Numbered from the stretch's first letter, positions 1-10,223 are shown. The stretch is DNA of 64,000 nucleotides from Alphaproteobacteria bacterium (GCA_018970445.1 JAGWWF010000002.1:124001-188000), one strand, 5' to 3'. Notes: generated from the letters alone by a model not told the origin. A program made the numbers and translations.

Positions 1-1
1 C

Positions 2-1159
2 ATGGAGTTTTTCGAAGCCAAGCTGGTCGATGGCATGGTGGCGCGCGGTTATGAGGACGAGTTCGCCCGGCGCTGCTTCAACCAGATCAAGGGCTTTGGC
101 AGTTACGGTTTCCCGGAAAGCCATGCCATCGCCTTTGCCCGGCTGGTGTGGGTGTCGGCCTATCTGAAATGCCGATACCCGGCGGTGTTTGCCGCCGCCC
201 TGCTCAATGCCCAGCCGATGGGATTTTACGCCCCGGCCCAGATCGTGCGCGATGCGGCGGAACATGGGGTGGCGGTGCGCTGCGTGGATGTGAATTTCAG
301 CGGGTGGGATTGCACGTTGGAAGGCGACGCGCCGGCCCTCGCCCTGCGTCTCGGCCTGCGCCAGATCAGCGGCTTTCGCGAGGAGTGGGCGACGCTTGTC
401 GCCGCCGCCCGGCCGATCCGCAGCCTGGAACATCTCGCCCGCGCCGGCCTGCCCGCCCGCGCACTGAAACTGCTCGCCGATGCCGATGCCTGCGCCAGCC
501 TTGATCTCAATCGCCGTGATGCCGGCTGGCAGGCGCTGCGCACCCCCACTGAAAGCCTGCCGCTGTTCGCCGCCGCCGAAGCCAGCGATCTGGGCGCGGA
601 GGACGACCATGATCTGCCGCTGATGGCGCCGGGCGAGGAGGTTGCCGCCGATTATCAGGTGCTGCGCCTGTCCCTGCGTGCCCACCCGCTGGCGCTGCTG
701 CGGCGCTGGTTCCCCAGCGTGCTCAACGCCGCCCAGTTCAATGCAGCGAAGAACGGCCGGCGCGCCAGCGTGGCCGGCGTGGTGCTGGTGCGCCAGCGGC
801 CGGGCGGCGGCAACGCCATCTTCATCACGCTGGAGGATGAAACCGGCGTCGTGAACGTGGTGGTGTGGGCGCGCCTGTTCGAACGCTTCCGGCGCGCCAT
901 CATGGCCAGCCGCCTGATGCAGGTGGAGGGCGAGGTGCAAAGAAGCCCCGAAGGCGTGATGCACCTGATGGCAACGCGCATCACCGATATGAGCGCCGTG
1001 CTCGATCGCCTGTCAGACGCGCACGATGCCACCCCGGCCCTGGCCCGCGCCAGCGAGGATCTGGTGCACGGGCCACAGGGGCGCAAGCCGCCGCCGCCCG
1101 CGCGTGGCCGCCACCCTCGCGACGTCCGCGTGATCCCGCGCAGCCGGGATTTTCATTGA
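2..1159 (+). CDS. dnaE2: Error-prone DNA polymerase DnaE2 (ImuC), C-terminal part, truncated by window start
   Basis: ORF begins at window edge; GYEDEFARRCFNQIKGFGSYGFPESHAIAFARLVWVSAYLKCRYPAVFAAALLNAQPMGFY and C-terminal OB-fold (ASVAGVVLVRQRPGG..FITLEDETGVVNVVVW) typical of DnaE2. Confidence 0.93.
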   Translation: MEFFEAKLVDGMVARGYEDEFARRCFNQIKGFGSYGFPESHAIAFARLVWVSAYLKCRYPAVFAAALLNAQPMGFYAPAQIVRDAAEHGVAVRCVDVNFSGWDCTLEGDAPALALRLGLRQISGFREEWATLVAAARPIRSLEHLARAGLPARALKLLADADACASLDLNRRDAGWQALRTPTESLPLFAAAEASDLGAEDDHDLPLMAPGEEVAADYQVLRLSLRAHPLALLRRWFPSVLNAAQFNAAKNGRRASVAGVVLVRQRPGGGNAIFITLEDETGVVNVVVWARLFERFRRAIMASRLMQVEGEVQRSPEGVMHLMATRITDMSAVLDRLSDAHDATPALARASEDLVHGPQGRKPPPPARGRHPRDVRVIPRSRDFH

Positions 1160-1190
1160 TGGCCAGGCCCCAAGGCGGCAAGCTGCACCA

Positions 1191-1691
1191 ATGACCATGG
1201 CAACCCTGTTTGAAACCGCCGCCCGCGTGGGCGCGCAACTGAAGGCCCGCCGCGAAACCGTGGCCGTGGCCGAATCCGCCGCCGGCGGCCTGATCTCGGC
1301 GGCGCTGCTCAGTGTGCCGGGGGCTTCGGCCTTCTATCTTGGCGGTGCCGTCGTCTACACGCCGCGCGCCCGCCACCGGCTGCTCGGCCTGAAGCGCGAA
1401 GATGTGCGGGGTTTCATGTCCGCCACCGAGCCGTTCGCGCTCTTGATGGCGCAAACCATCCGCAAGCAGCACAGCGTCACCTGGGGCATTGGCGAAACCG
1501 GCGCCGCCGGGCCGAACGGCAACCCCTATGGCCACGCCGCCGGGCACGATGTGGTGGCGGTGAGCGGCCCGGTGCAGGCGGCGCGCACCATCGCGACCGG
1601 ATCAAGCGACCGGCAGGCGAACATGGTGGCGTTTGCGGTGGCGGCGCTGGAATTGCTTGGGGAGCAGTTGGACACAGACCAGGGCGAATAG
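1191..1691 (+). CDS. CinA C-terminal-domain family protein (nicotinamide-nucleotide amidase-like)
   Basis: VAVAESAAGGLISAALLSVPGASAFYLGGAVVYT...GIGETGAAGPNGNPYG motifs of the CinA amidase domain. Confidence 0.85.
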   Translation: MTMATLFETAARVGAQLKARRETVAVAESAAGGLISAALLSVPGASAFYLGGAVVYTPRARHRLLGLKREDVRGFMSATEPFALLMAQTIRKQHSVTWGIGETGAAGPNGNPYGHAAGHDVVAVSGPVQAARTIATGSSDRQANMVAFAVAALELLGEQLDTDQGE

Positions 1692-1823
1692 GCGCCCCGG
1701 CGCTGGCACATCAGCCCGGTCAGGACGCGGGGCGCAGGCCGACCTGTCGACATCAACATCATTGACTGAACCGCCCAGCGTCTTATGGCAGCAACACGCC
1801 CCGAATTCCCCTGGAGTCTCCGC

Positions 1824-3626
1824 ATGCGCATGTCCCCCCTGCTGGTTGCCGCCAGCCTGTTCGCCATCACGCCGGCGCTGGCCCAGAGCCCGGCCCCCGT
1901 GGCAGCGGCGCAGAGTCCGTCGGTCCGGCTGGCGGCGCTGTTCGCCCAGAGCGATGCCGACAATCTGAAGCGCAATCCGCTTGGGCGGCTGTTCCGGGGG
2001 GACACGTCGACGGCGGACCAGCTGGGGGAGGTGATCACCGATGCCGCCTATGCCACCGAGAAGCGCGCGGCCGAGGCCGAGCTGAAGGCGCTGGCGGCAA
2101 TTGACCGGGCGGCGCTCAGCCCGTCGGAACAGGTGAGTTACGACACGTTCAAGTGGCAGCGCGAAACCGATCTGGCCGGCGTTTCCCCCGCGCTGATCGC
2201 TGCCACCGCGCCGCGCCCGATCGATCATTTCTTCGGCTTCCACAATTTCGTCGCCGAATTGCAATCGGGCACCAGCGCCGCGCCGTTCAGGACGGTGAAG
2301 GATTATGAGGATGCGCTGAAACGGCACGAGCAGTTCGCCCTGCTGCTCGATCTGGCCATCCTGCGCTTTCGCCAGGGCATGCAGACCGGCGTGGTGCAGC
2401 CCCGGCTGGTGGTGAACAACATCATCGATCAGCTCGACACGCTCACCGCCGGCGGGACCGACGGCTCCATCATGATGAAGCCGGTGCAGAGCTTCCCCGA
2501 CGGCATCGGCGCCGCCGATCAGGCCCGGCTGAAGGCGGCCTATGCAACGATGGTCGGCGGCCGGGTCAACCCGGCGCTGATCCGCCTGCGCGATTTCCTG
2601 AAGGCGGACTATCTGCCGGTGGCGCGCGACAGCGTTGGCCTGGCCGCCATGCCGGGCGGCCCCGAACTCTATCGCTATCTGGTGGCCAGCAACACCACCA
2701 CGGCGCTGACGCCGGACGAGATCCACGCCATCGGCCTGGCCGAAGTCGCCCGCATCCTCACCGGCATGGACGCGGTGAAGGCCCGCGTCGGCTTCCAGGG
2801 CGATCGGGCCGCCTTCTTCGCCTTTCTGCGCAGCGATGCCCGCTTCAAATTTGCCACGGCGCAGGCGATGGGCGATGCCTTCCGCGCCACCGGCAAGCGG
2901 GTGGATCAGTTGGTGGGCACGCTGTTCGACACCATCCCCAAGTCGCCGCTGGAGATCCGCCCCGTGCCGCCGAATCGGGAAAAGACCGATGCCGCCGGCA
3001 GTTACCAGGGCGGAACGCCCGATGGCAGCCGGCCGGGCATCTTCTATTACAACGCCTATGATCTGCCCTCCCGCAGCAATTATGGCGTGGAGACGCTCTA
3101 TCTGCACGAAGCCGTGCCGGGCCATCATTTCCAGATCAGCCTGGCGCAGGAAAATGACAGGCTGCCGGCCTTCCAGCGCTTTGGCGGCAACACCGCCTTT
3201 GCCGAAGGCTGGGCGCTCTATGCCGAAAGCCTGGGCCCGGAACTGGGCATGTTCAAGGATCCGTACCAGCTGCAGGGCCGGTATGAGGATGAAATGCTGC
3301 GCGCCATGCGGCTGGTGGTGGATACCGGCATCCACGCCAAGGGCTGGGGCCGCGATCAGTCCATCGCCTACATGCTGGCCAACAGCAGCATGAGCCGCAC
3401 CGATGCGGTGGCCGAAGTGGAACGCTATATCGCCATCCCCGGCCAGGCGCTGGCCTACAAGATCGGCCAGCTCACCATCAGCCGGCTGCGCGCCCGGGCA
3501 CAAGCGGCGCTGGGGCCGAAATTCGACATCAAGGCCTTCCACCGCGAAGTGCTGATGACCGGCGCGCTGCCGATGGCGGTGCTGGAAGCCAAGATTGATC
3601 GGTGGGTGGCGGGCGGGGGCCGATAA
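1824..3626 (+). CDS. DUF885 family protein (putative secreted metallohydrolase)
   Basis: Signal peptide MRMSPLLVAASLFAITPALAQ; HEAVPGHHFQ and FAEGWALYAESLGPELGMFKDPYQ motifs of DUF885. Confidence 0.88.
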   Translation: MRMSPLLVAASLFAITPALAQSPAPVAAAQSPSVRLAALFAQSDADNLKRNPLGRLFRGDTSTADQLGEVITDAAYATEKRAAEAELKALAAIDRAALSPSEQVSYDTFKWQRETDLAGVSPALIAATAPRPIDHFFGFHNFVAELQSGTSAAPFRTVKDYEDALKRHEQFALLLDLAILRFRQGMQTGVVQPRLVVNNIIDQLDTLTAGGTDGSIMMKPVQSFPDGIGAADQARLKAAYATMVGGRVNPALIRLRDFLKADYLPVARDSVGLAAMPGGPELYRYLVASNTTTALTPDEIHAIGLAEVARILTGMDAVKARVGFQGDRAAFFAFLRSDARFKFATAQAMGDAFRATGKRVDQLVGTLFDTIPKSPLEIRPVPPNREKTDAAGSYQGGTPDGSRPGIFYYNAYDLPSRSNYGVETLYLHEAVPGHHFQISLAQENDRLPAFQRFGGNTAFAEGWALYAESLGPELGMFKDPYQLQGRYEDEMLRAMRLVVDTGIHAKGWGRDQSIAYMLANSSMSRTDAVAEVERYIAIPGQALAYKIGQLTISRLRARAQAALGPKFDIKAFHREVLMTGALPMAVLEAKIDRWVAGGGR

Positions 3627-3629
3627 CAC

Positions 3630-4649
3630 CTAGCCTTTCACCAGCCCCTGTTCGATCAGGCTGCGGGCGCAATCGAGGATGGTCGTCGCCTCGTCGCGCG
3701 TCTGCCAGCCCAACCGCTCGGCCGCGTGGGCGGCGCTGGCCTCGCGCCGGCGGCCCAGTTCGGGCACCACCATCTTCACGGTGGCATCGAAATTGGCGAG
3801 CAGCTTGAGCAGCCAGTCCGGCAGGCCGCGCGTGGGCACGCGCCGCGCCTGCCGGCCCAGGCCGGCCTTCAGCACCTCGGCCACCTCGCGCATCCACAGG
3901 AACCGCCCTTGCGCGATGAAGCGTTCGCCATCCAGCCCCGGCGTGGTCATCGCCAGCACATGCAGGGCCGCCACATCGCGCACATCCACCACGCCAAAGC
4001 CCAGATTGGGCAGGCCGGGCAGGGCGCCGTCCAGCAGCTTCTTCACCACTTCCAGACTGGTGGAAAAATCGGCGCCCAGCACCGGGCCGAGCACGGCGGC
4101 GGGATTGACGGAGACATAGTCCATGCCCGCCCCATGGGCCGCCATCCAGTCCCGCGCGGCGCGTTCGGCCAGCGTCTTGGACTTGATATAGGCATAGGCA
4201 TCCAGGCTGTTGACGTTGGACCAATCGGCCTCGGTGAACGGGGTTGAGCGCGCGCCATGGCCATAGGCGATGGCGGCCATGCTGCTGGTCATCACCACGC
4301 GCTGCACGCCGGCGGCCCGGGCAAAGCGCAGCGCCCGCAGCGCGCCGTCGCGGGCCGGCACGATCAGTTCATCAGGGTCCTTCGGCTCGCCGGCCGGAAT
4401 CGGCGAGGCGATGTGCTGCACATGGGTGATGCCAGCCATTGCCTCGGCCCAGCCATCGTCGCGCATCAGATCGCAGGCCACCAGCTCCAGATCGGGCAGG
4501 CCCAGCGTGGCCCGCACCTGTTCGGCCCGCGCCAGAGTGCGGATGGTGCCGCGCACCGGCCAGCCTTCGGCCACCAGCGCCTTGATGACGAAACCGGCGA
4601 TATAGCCCGATGCGCCGGTGACCAGCACCTTGCCCTGTGGTGACGTCAT
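3630..4649 (-). CDS. NAD-dependent epimerase/dehydratase (dihydroflavonol-4-reductase-like SDR)
   Basis: MTSPQGKVLVTGASGYIAGFVIKALVAEGWPVRGTIR Rossmann start; Y-x3-K in DAYAYIKSKTLAE; start codon assigned at 4649. Confidence 0.88.
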   Translation of the reverse strand: MTSPQGKVLVTGASGYIAGFVIKALVAEGWPVRGTIRTLARAEQVRATLGLPDLELVACDLMRDDGWAEAMAGITHVQHIASPIPAGEPKDPDELIVPARDGALRALRFARAAGVQRVVMTSSMAAIAYGHGARSTPFTEADWSNVNSLDAYAYIKSKTLAERAARDWMAAHGAGMDYVSVNPAAVLGPVLGADFSTSLEVVKKLLDGALPGLPNLGFGVVDVRDVAALHVLAMTTPGLDGERFIAQGRFLWMREVAEVLKAGLGRQARRVPTRGLPDWLLKLLANFDATVKMVVPELGRRREASAAHAAERLGWQTRDEATTILDCARSLIEQGLVKG

Positions 4650-4673
4650 GGCGGCCTTCTCCCTGTTGTTGCA

Positions 4674-6065
4674 ATGCTGAAACCTTACTGGCGGCTTGGC
4701 AAGCGCGCTGATGCAGCCCAAAAGGGCCAGGTGCAACCGCCCAATCCCTCTGCCGGCCTGAAGGCCGCCTCCCTGCCGCGGGGGCAGTTTGCCGTGCTGT
4801 TCGCCGCCATGCTCACGGTGGCGGCCGGCAACACCGCGTTGCAGACGGTGCTGCCGGCCATCGCCCGCGTGATTCACCTGCCCGACATGCTGGTGGCGGT
4901 CATCTTCTCCTTCTCGGCCCTGTTGTGGACGTTCAGTGCGCCCTATTGGGCCCGCCAGTCCGACATCAGGGGGCGGCGGCGGCTGATGCTGGTGGGCACG
5001 CTGGGCTTCATGGTGTCGATGACCGGCTGCGGCGTCGCCATCTATGCCGGCCTCAACGGCTGGCTGGTGCCGATTGCCACCTTTGCGGTGTTTGCCACGC
5101 TGCGCAGCCTGTTCGGCATCTTCGGTTCGGCATCCAACCCGGCGGCGCAGGCCTATGTCGCGGCGCGCACCAGCGAGGCTGATCGCACCGCCGCCCTGTC
5201 CAGCCTGGCCTCTGCCTTTGGCCTGGGCACCATCATCGGGCCGGCGGTGGCGCCGCTGTTCATCCTGGCCCCGTTCGGCCTGTCGGGGCCGATGTTCGCC
5301 TTTGCCCTGATCGCCGCCATCGTCACCATTGCCGTGGCCCGCGTGCTGCCCGATGATGATCCCACCCACCATCGCGCCAATGGTGGCAGCGGCGCGCCCT
5401 CTTCGGAACCCAGCGTGGCCGGCAGCACCACCGGCGCCAGCATCAGCGCCGCTGCCGCCGGCCGGCCACAGCGGCTCAGCTTCCGGGATGGCCGCATCCT
5501 GCCGTTCATGATCTTCGGCTTTGCCTCCGGATCGATCCAGGCCGCCACCGGCCAGGCGCTGGGCTTTCTGGTGATCGACACGCTGGGGGGCAGCGCGCTC
5601 GATTCGCAGCAGGAAATCGCGGTCATCTTCATGGCCGGGGCCTTTGCCACGCTGCTGGCGCAATGGGGGCTGATCCCGCAGCTGCGGCTCACCCCGCCGG
5701 CGCTGATGCGCTGGGGCACGCTGATCGCCGCGCTTGGCACCGCCGGCATTGCGCTGGCGCATGATCTGCACACGCTGGTGATCGCCTTTGCGCTGATGAG
5801 CCTGGGCTATGGCCTGGCCCGCCCCGGCTTCACCGCCGGTGCCAGCCTGGCCGTCTCGCGCGCCGAACAGGGCGGCGTGGCCGGCGCGGTCACCTCGGTC
5901 AACGGCAGCTGCTTCGTCTTTGCGCCGGCGGTGGGTATCGGCCTGTATCAGCTTGGCCCCACCCTGCCCTATTGGCTGGGGGCGGCGGCGCTGGTGGCGC
6001 TGGCCGTCTATGCCTTTGCCAAACCCGAACTGGGCCGCGAACCCGGCGAACGGCTGGAGGATTGA
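4674..6065 (+). CDS. MFS transporter (TetA-like/sugar efflux type)
   Basis: Hydrophobic multi-TM protein with ARQSDIRGRRRLMLVG MFS loop motif; exact start uncertain (GTG at 4731 possible). Confidence 0.82.
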   Translation: MLKPYWRLGKRADAAQKGQVQPPNPSAGLKAASLPRGQFAVLFAAMLTVAAGNTALQTVLPAIARVIHLPDMLVAVIFSFSALLWTFSAPYWARQSDIRGRRRLMLVGTLGFMVSMTGCGVAIYAGLNGWLVPIATFAVFATLRSLFGIFGSASNPAAQAYVAARTSEADRTAALSSLASAFGLGTIIGPAVAPLFILAPFGLSGPMFAFALIAAIVTIAVARVLPDDDPTHHRANGGSGAPSSEPSVAGSTTGASISAAAAGRPQRLSFRDGRILPFMIFGFASGSIQAATGQALGFLVIDTLGGSALDSQQEIAVIFMAGAFATLLAQWGLIPQLRLTPPALMRWGTLIAALGTAGIALAHDLHTLVIAFALMSLGYGLARPGFTAGASLAVSRAEQGGVAGAVTSVNGSCFVFAPAVGIGLYQLGPTLPYWLGAAALVALAVYAFAKPELGREPGERLED

Positions 6066-6157
6066 CCGGGCCGCGCTGGCCGCCAACCCCTGCGACCACA
6101 GCCCCCTTGACGCCCGGCGCGATGGCCCCCCACCCTCGCGCGCACATGTGAGGACCC

Positions 6158-8758
6158 ATGCAACTCGTCATCGTTGAATCGCCGGCCAAGGCGAAGACCA
6201 TCAACAAATATCTCGGCAGCGACTATGAAGTGCTGGCCAGTTTCGGGCATGTGCGCGATCTGCCGCCGCGCGATGGCAGCGTGAACCCGGATGCCGATTT
6301 CGCCATGGAGTGGGAGGTTTCGGCCGACCGCAGCCGCCAGTTGACCGCCATCCGCGAGGCCGCCAAGCGCGCCACCCAGGTGATATTGGCGACCGACCCT
6401 GACCGCGAGGGCGAAGCCATCAGCTGGCACCTGCTGGAAGTGCTGAAGGCCAAGAAGGCGCTGCCCCCCGGCGGCGCGCGGCGGGTGACGTTCAACGAGA
6501 TCACCAAGGCCGCCGTCACTCGCGCCATGGCCGCCCCACGCGATCTCGATCAGCCGCTGATCGATGCCTATCTGGCACGGCGCGCGCTGGATTATCTGGT
6601 GGGCTTCACCCTGTCGCCGGTGCTGTGGCGCAAGCTGCCGGGGGCGAAATCGGCCGGCCGTGTGCAATCGGTGGCGCTGCGGCTGGTGGTGGAGCGCGAG
6701 CGCGCCATCGAGGCCCATGTGCCGCGCGAATATTGGCGTGTGGACGCCGAGATGATCGCTCCCAACGGCGCGACGTTCAAGGCGCGTCTGGCCGTGCTGG
6801 ACGGCACGAAGCTGGCGCAGTTCGATCTTAACGATGCTGCGGCCAATGCTGCGCGGGAAGCCATTGAAAAAAATGGCTTTACGGTGCGAACGGTGGAAAC
6901 GAAGCCGGTCAGCCGCTCGCCCGCCCCGCCCTTCACCACATCCACCTTGCAACAGGAAGCCGCCCGCCGTCTGGGCTTCACCGCCAGCCACACGATGCGG
7001 GTGGCGCAGAGCCTGTATGAGGATGGCCACATCACCTACATGCGCACCGATGGCGTGCAGATTGCCGGCGAAGCCATGGCCGCGGTGCGCGATCTGATCG
7101 CGCGGGATTTTGGCGACAAGCCCGACGTGCTGCCGGAAAAGCCGCGCTTCTATGCCACCAGGGCCAAGAACGCCCAGGAAGCCCACGAGGCGATCCGCCC
7201 CACCGATTTCACGCGCCGCCCCGGCCGCGCCGATTCCGATGCCGAACGCCTCTATGCGCTGATCTGGAACCGCACAGTGGCCAGCCAGATGGCCAGCGCC
7301 CGGCTGGAACGCACCACGATCGATCTGTTCGATGATGATGGCCGCCACGGCCTGCGGGCCACCGGCCAGGTGGTGATCACGCCCGGCTTTCTGGCGCTCT
7401 ATACCGAGGCCCGCGACGAGCCGGCCGATGATGACGAGGATGGGGCCCGGCTGCCGCGTCTGGCCGGTGGCGATCGCTGTGCGGCAAAGGCGGCGCAGGC
7501 GATCCAGAGCTTCACCGAACCGCCCGCGCGCTTTTCCGAAGCCACGCTGGTCAAGCGACTGGAGGAACTGGGCATCGGCCGGCCCTCCACCTATGCCTCC
7601 ATCCTGCAGACGCTGCGCGATCGCGCCTATGTGCGGGTGGAAAAGAACCGCTTCTTCGCCGAAGAAAAGGGCCGGCTCGTCACCGCCTTCCTGGAACGCT
7701 TCTTTGCGCGTTATGTCGAGTATGATTTCACCGCCGGGCTGGAAACCCAGCTGGACGATGTGTCGGCCGGCGATGCCAGCTATCTGGAATTGCTGCGCGC
7801 CTTCTGGGCCGATTTCAAGCCGAAGACCGCCGAGATCATGGAACAGCGCCCGTCCGACGTGACGGCCGCGCTGGACGACTATCTTTCGCCCTTCCTGTTC
7901 CCCGACAAGGGCGACGGCGCCGATCCCCGCCTGTGCCCGCGCTGTTCGGCCGGGCGGCTGAGCTTGAAGACCGGCCGCTTCGGGGCCTTTGTCGCCTGTT
8001 CCAACTATCCCGATTGCAAATACACAAGGCCCTTTGCCAGCGACGGCGGTGCCCAGGCCAATGACGGCCCGCTGGAACTGGGCAATGATCCCGACACCGG
8101 CGAGATGGTGACGCTGCGTTCGGGGCGCTTTGGCCGCTTCGTGCAGCGCGGCGAGGGCGAGAAGCCGGCGCGGGCCTCCATCCCCAAGGATGTGGAGATT
8201 GCCGGGCCCGACGATCTGGGCTGGGCGCTGAAGCTGCTGAACCTGCCGCGCGCCATCGGCCCCCACCCGGAAACCGGTGAACCGATCACCGCCAGCATCG
8301 GCCGTTATGGCCCGTATCTGGCGCACAGCGGCAAATATGCAAGGCTGTCGTCAACCGCAGAGGTGTTCGAAACCGGCATGAACGCCGCCGTGGTCAAGCT
8401 GGCCGAAGCCGCCGCCGCCAAGGCCAGCGGTGGCCGGCCCGCCCGCGGCACCGCCACCGCGCTGGCCGAACTGGGCGCCCACCCCGAAAGCGGCGCGGCG
8501 GTGCGGGTGCTGGCCGGCCGCTATGGCCCCTATGTCAGCGATGGCGCCACCAACGCCACCCTGCCCAAGGGGGCCGAGCCGACGGCCGTCACACTGGACG
8601 AAGCCGTGGCCCTGCTGGCCGCGCGCGCGGCGGCGGCCCCGGCCAAGAAGGGCAAGAAGGCCGCAGCCAAGAAGCCTGCCGCCAGGAAACCGGCCGCCAA
8701 GACGGCCGCCGCAAAAAAGCCGGCCGCCAAGAAGAAACCGGCGGCGAAAAAGGCCTGA
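6158..8758 (+). CDS. topA: DNA topoisomerase I
   Basis: MQLVIVESPAKAKTINKYLGSDYEVLASFGHVRDLPP; DPDREGEAISWHL; ITYMRTDG; C4 zinc-ribbon CPRCSAGRLSLKTGRFGAFVACSNYPDC. Confidence 0.97.
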   Translation: MQLVIVESPAKAKTINKYLGSDYEVLASFGHVRDLPPRDGSVNPDADFAMEWEVSADRSRQLTAIREAAKRATQVILATDPDREGEAISWHLLEVLKAKKALPPGGARRVTFNEITKAAVTRAMAAPRDLDQPLIDAYLARRALDYLVGFTLSPVLWRKLPGAKSAGRVQSVALRLVVERERAIEAHVPREYWRVDAEMIAPNGATFKARLAVLDGTKLAQFDLNDAAANAAREAIEKNGFTVRTVETKPVSRSPAPPFTTSTLQQEAARRLGFTASHTMRVAQSLYEDGHITYMRTDGVQIAGEAMAAVRDLIARDFGDKPDVLPEKPRFYATRAKNAQEAHEAIRPTDFTRRPGRADSDAERLYALIWNRTVASQMASARLERTTIDLFDDDGRHGLRATGQVVITPGFLALYTEARDEPADDDEDGARLPRLAGGDRCAAKAAQAIQSFTEPPARFSEATLVKRLEELGIGRPSTYASILQTLRDRAYVRVEKNRFFAEEKGRLVTAFLERFFARYVEYDFTAGLETQLDDVSAGDASYLELLRAFWADFKPKTAEIMEQRPSDVTAALDDYLSPFLFPDKGDGADPRLCPRCSAGRLSLKTGRFGAFVACSNYPDCKYTRPFASDGGAQANDGPLELGNDPDTGEMVTLRSGRFGRFVQRGEGEKPARASIPKDVEIAGPDDLGWALKLLNLPRAIGPHPETGEPITASIGRYGPYLAHSGKYARLSSTAEVFETGMNAAVVKLAEAAAAKASGGRPARGTATALAELGAHPESGAAVRVLAGRYGPYVSDGATNATLPKGAEPTAVTLDEAVALLAARAAAAPAKKGKKAAAKKPAARKPAAKTAAAKKPAAKKKPAAKKA

Positions 8759-8813
8759 CGCTTGCCTTTGCCGCCATGGCCGGCTTTGATGGGCGCAGCC
8801 AAGGGGGATCATC

Positions 8814-10220
8814 ATGCGCCATCTCATCGCCGGCCTGCTCGCCGCCAGCCTTGCCATTCCAGCCGCTGCGCAGGCGTTGCGCCCAGACCAACAGGCCTTT
8901 CGCGCGCTCTACAAGGAACTGGTGGAAACCAACACCAGCGTTTCCACCGGCAGCTGCAATCTGGCCGCCGAACGGATGGCGGCGCGGCTGAAGGCTGCCG
9001 GTTACACAGATGCCGATATCCGGCTGTTCCCCGGTTCCATCGAACGCCCGCAGGATGGCGGGCTGGTGGCGGTGCTGAAGGGCAGTGACCCGAAGGCCAG
9101 GGCGATATTGCTGCTGTCGCACCTGGATGTGGTGGAAGCCAAGCGGGCCGATTGGGAGCGTGACCCGTTCACGTTCATCGAGGAAGGCGGTTTCTTCTAT
9201 GGCCGCGGCGTGAGCGACGACAAGGCGCACGGCGCGATCTTCACCGATGCGATGATCCGCCTGAAACAGGCCGGCAAGCCGCCCAAACGCACCATCAAGC
9301 TGGCATTGACCTGCGGCGAGGAGGGCGGCCCGTTCAACAGCGCCAAATGGCTGGTCGACAATCACCGCGACTGGATCGAGGCGGAGTTCGCGCTGAACGA
9401 AGGCGGCAGCGGCAAGGCGGATGCGACCGGCAAGCCGATCAGCCTCGCCTTCCAGGCCGGCGAGAAGGTCTATCAGGATTTCACCCTGGAAACCCGCAAC
9501 CCCGGCGGCCATTCGAGCCGCCCGCGGCCGGACAATGCAATTTACGAACTCGCCGCCGGCCTGGTGCGCCTGTCGCGCAACGATTTCCCGGTGATATTGT
9601 CCGACACGACGCGCGCCTATTTCGCCGAAATGGCCAAGATCGCCGATGCCGGCACCGCCCAGGCCATCACCGCCCTGCTGGCCAACCCCGCCGATGCCCA
9701 CGCCGAAAGCATCGTGTCGCGCGATCCGGGCTGGCATTCCACCCTGCGCACCACCTGCGTGGCGACCATGCTGGATGCCGGCCATGCCCGCAACGCCCTG
9801 CCGCAGCGGGCGCAGGCGAACGTGAACTGCCGCATGTTCCCCGGCGAAAGCGTCGAAAAGGTGCGTGGGCAAATCGTGGAGCGGCTGGGCGATCCCAGCA
9901 TCAGCGTGACGGCGCGCGCATCGGAAAACCCACCGACCGCCGCGCCGCCACCGCCGCTCAGCCCGCTGGTCTATGGCACCGCCGTGACGCTGGCGGCGAA
10001 GCATTTCCCCGGCATCCCGATCATCCCCACCATGTCCACCGGTGCCACCGACGGCCGCTACCTCAACGCCGCCGGCATCGCCACCTACGGCATGCCCGGC
10101 CGCTTCGGCATGCCCGACGGCAACGGCGTCCACGGCCTCAACGAACGCATCTCCGTGGCCGGCGTGATGAAGGAACGCGATTATCTGTTCGACCTGATCA
10201 ACGCCTATGCCAGCAAATAA
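8814..10220 (+). CDS. M20/M25/M40 family metallopeptidase (secreted), paralogue 1
   Basis: LLLSHLDVVEAKRADW, YGRGVSDDKAHGA, CGEEGG motifs; signal peptide MRHLIAGLLAASLAIPAAAQA. Confidence 0.9.
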   Translation: MRHLIAGLLAASLAIPAAAQALRPDQQAFRALYKELVETNTSVSTGSCNLAAERMAARLKAAGYTDADIRLFPGSIERPQDGGLVAVLKGSDPKARAILLLSHLDVVEAKRADWERDPFTFIEEGGFFYGRGVSDDKAHGAIFTDAMIRLKQAGKPPKRTIKLALTCGEEGGPFNSAKWLVDNHRDWIEAEFALNEGGSGKADATGKPISLAFQAGEKVYQDFTLETRNPGGHSSRPRPDNAIYELAAGLVRLSRNDFPVILSDTTRAYFAEMAKIADAGTAQAITALLANPADAHAESIVSRDPGWHSTLRTTCVATMLDAGHARNALPQRAQANVNCRMFPGESVEKVRGQIVERLGDPSISVTARASENPPTAAPPPPLSPLVYGTAVTLAAKHFPGIPIIPTMSTGATDGRYLNAAGIATYGMPGRFGMPDGNGVHGLNERISVAGVMKERDYLFDLINAYASK

Positions 10221-10223
10221 GGA

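Noticed and set aside
1602-3629. 675-aa minus-strand ORF antisense to DUF885 protein
   Set aside because: Same high-GC shadow-ORF pattern; the plus strand has a signal peptide and conserved motifs.
3651-6086. Fusion of the SDR/epimerase with a long N-terminal extension (818 aa minus ORF)
   Set aside because: The N-terminal ~480 aa are antisense to the MFS transporter and low-complexity; the Rossmann start is at 4649.
6008-8326. 772-aa minus-strand ORF antisense to topA
   Set aside because: TopA is clear on the plus strand; the antisense frame is a GC-bias ORF without domains.
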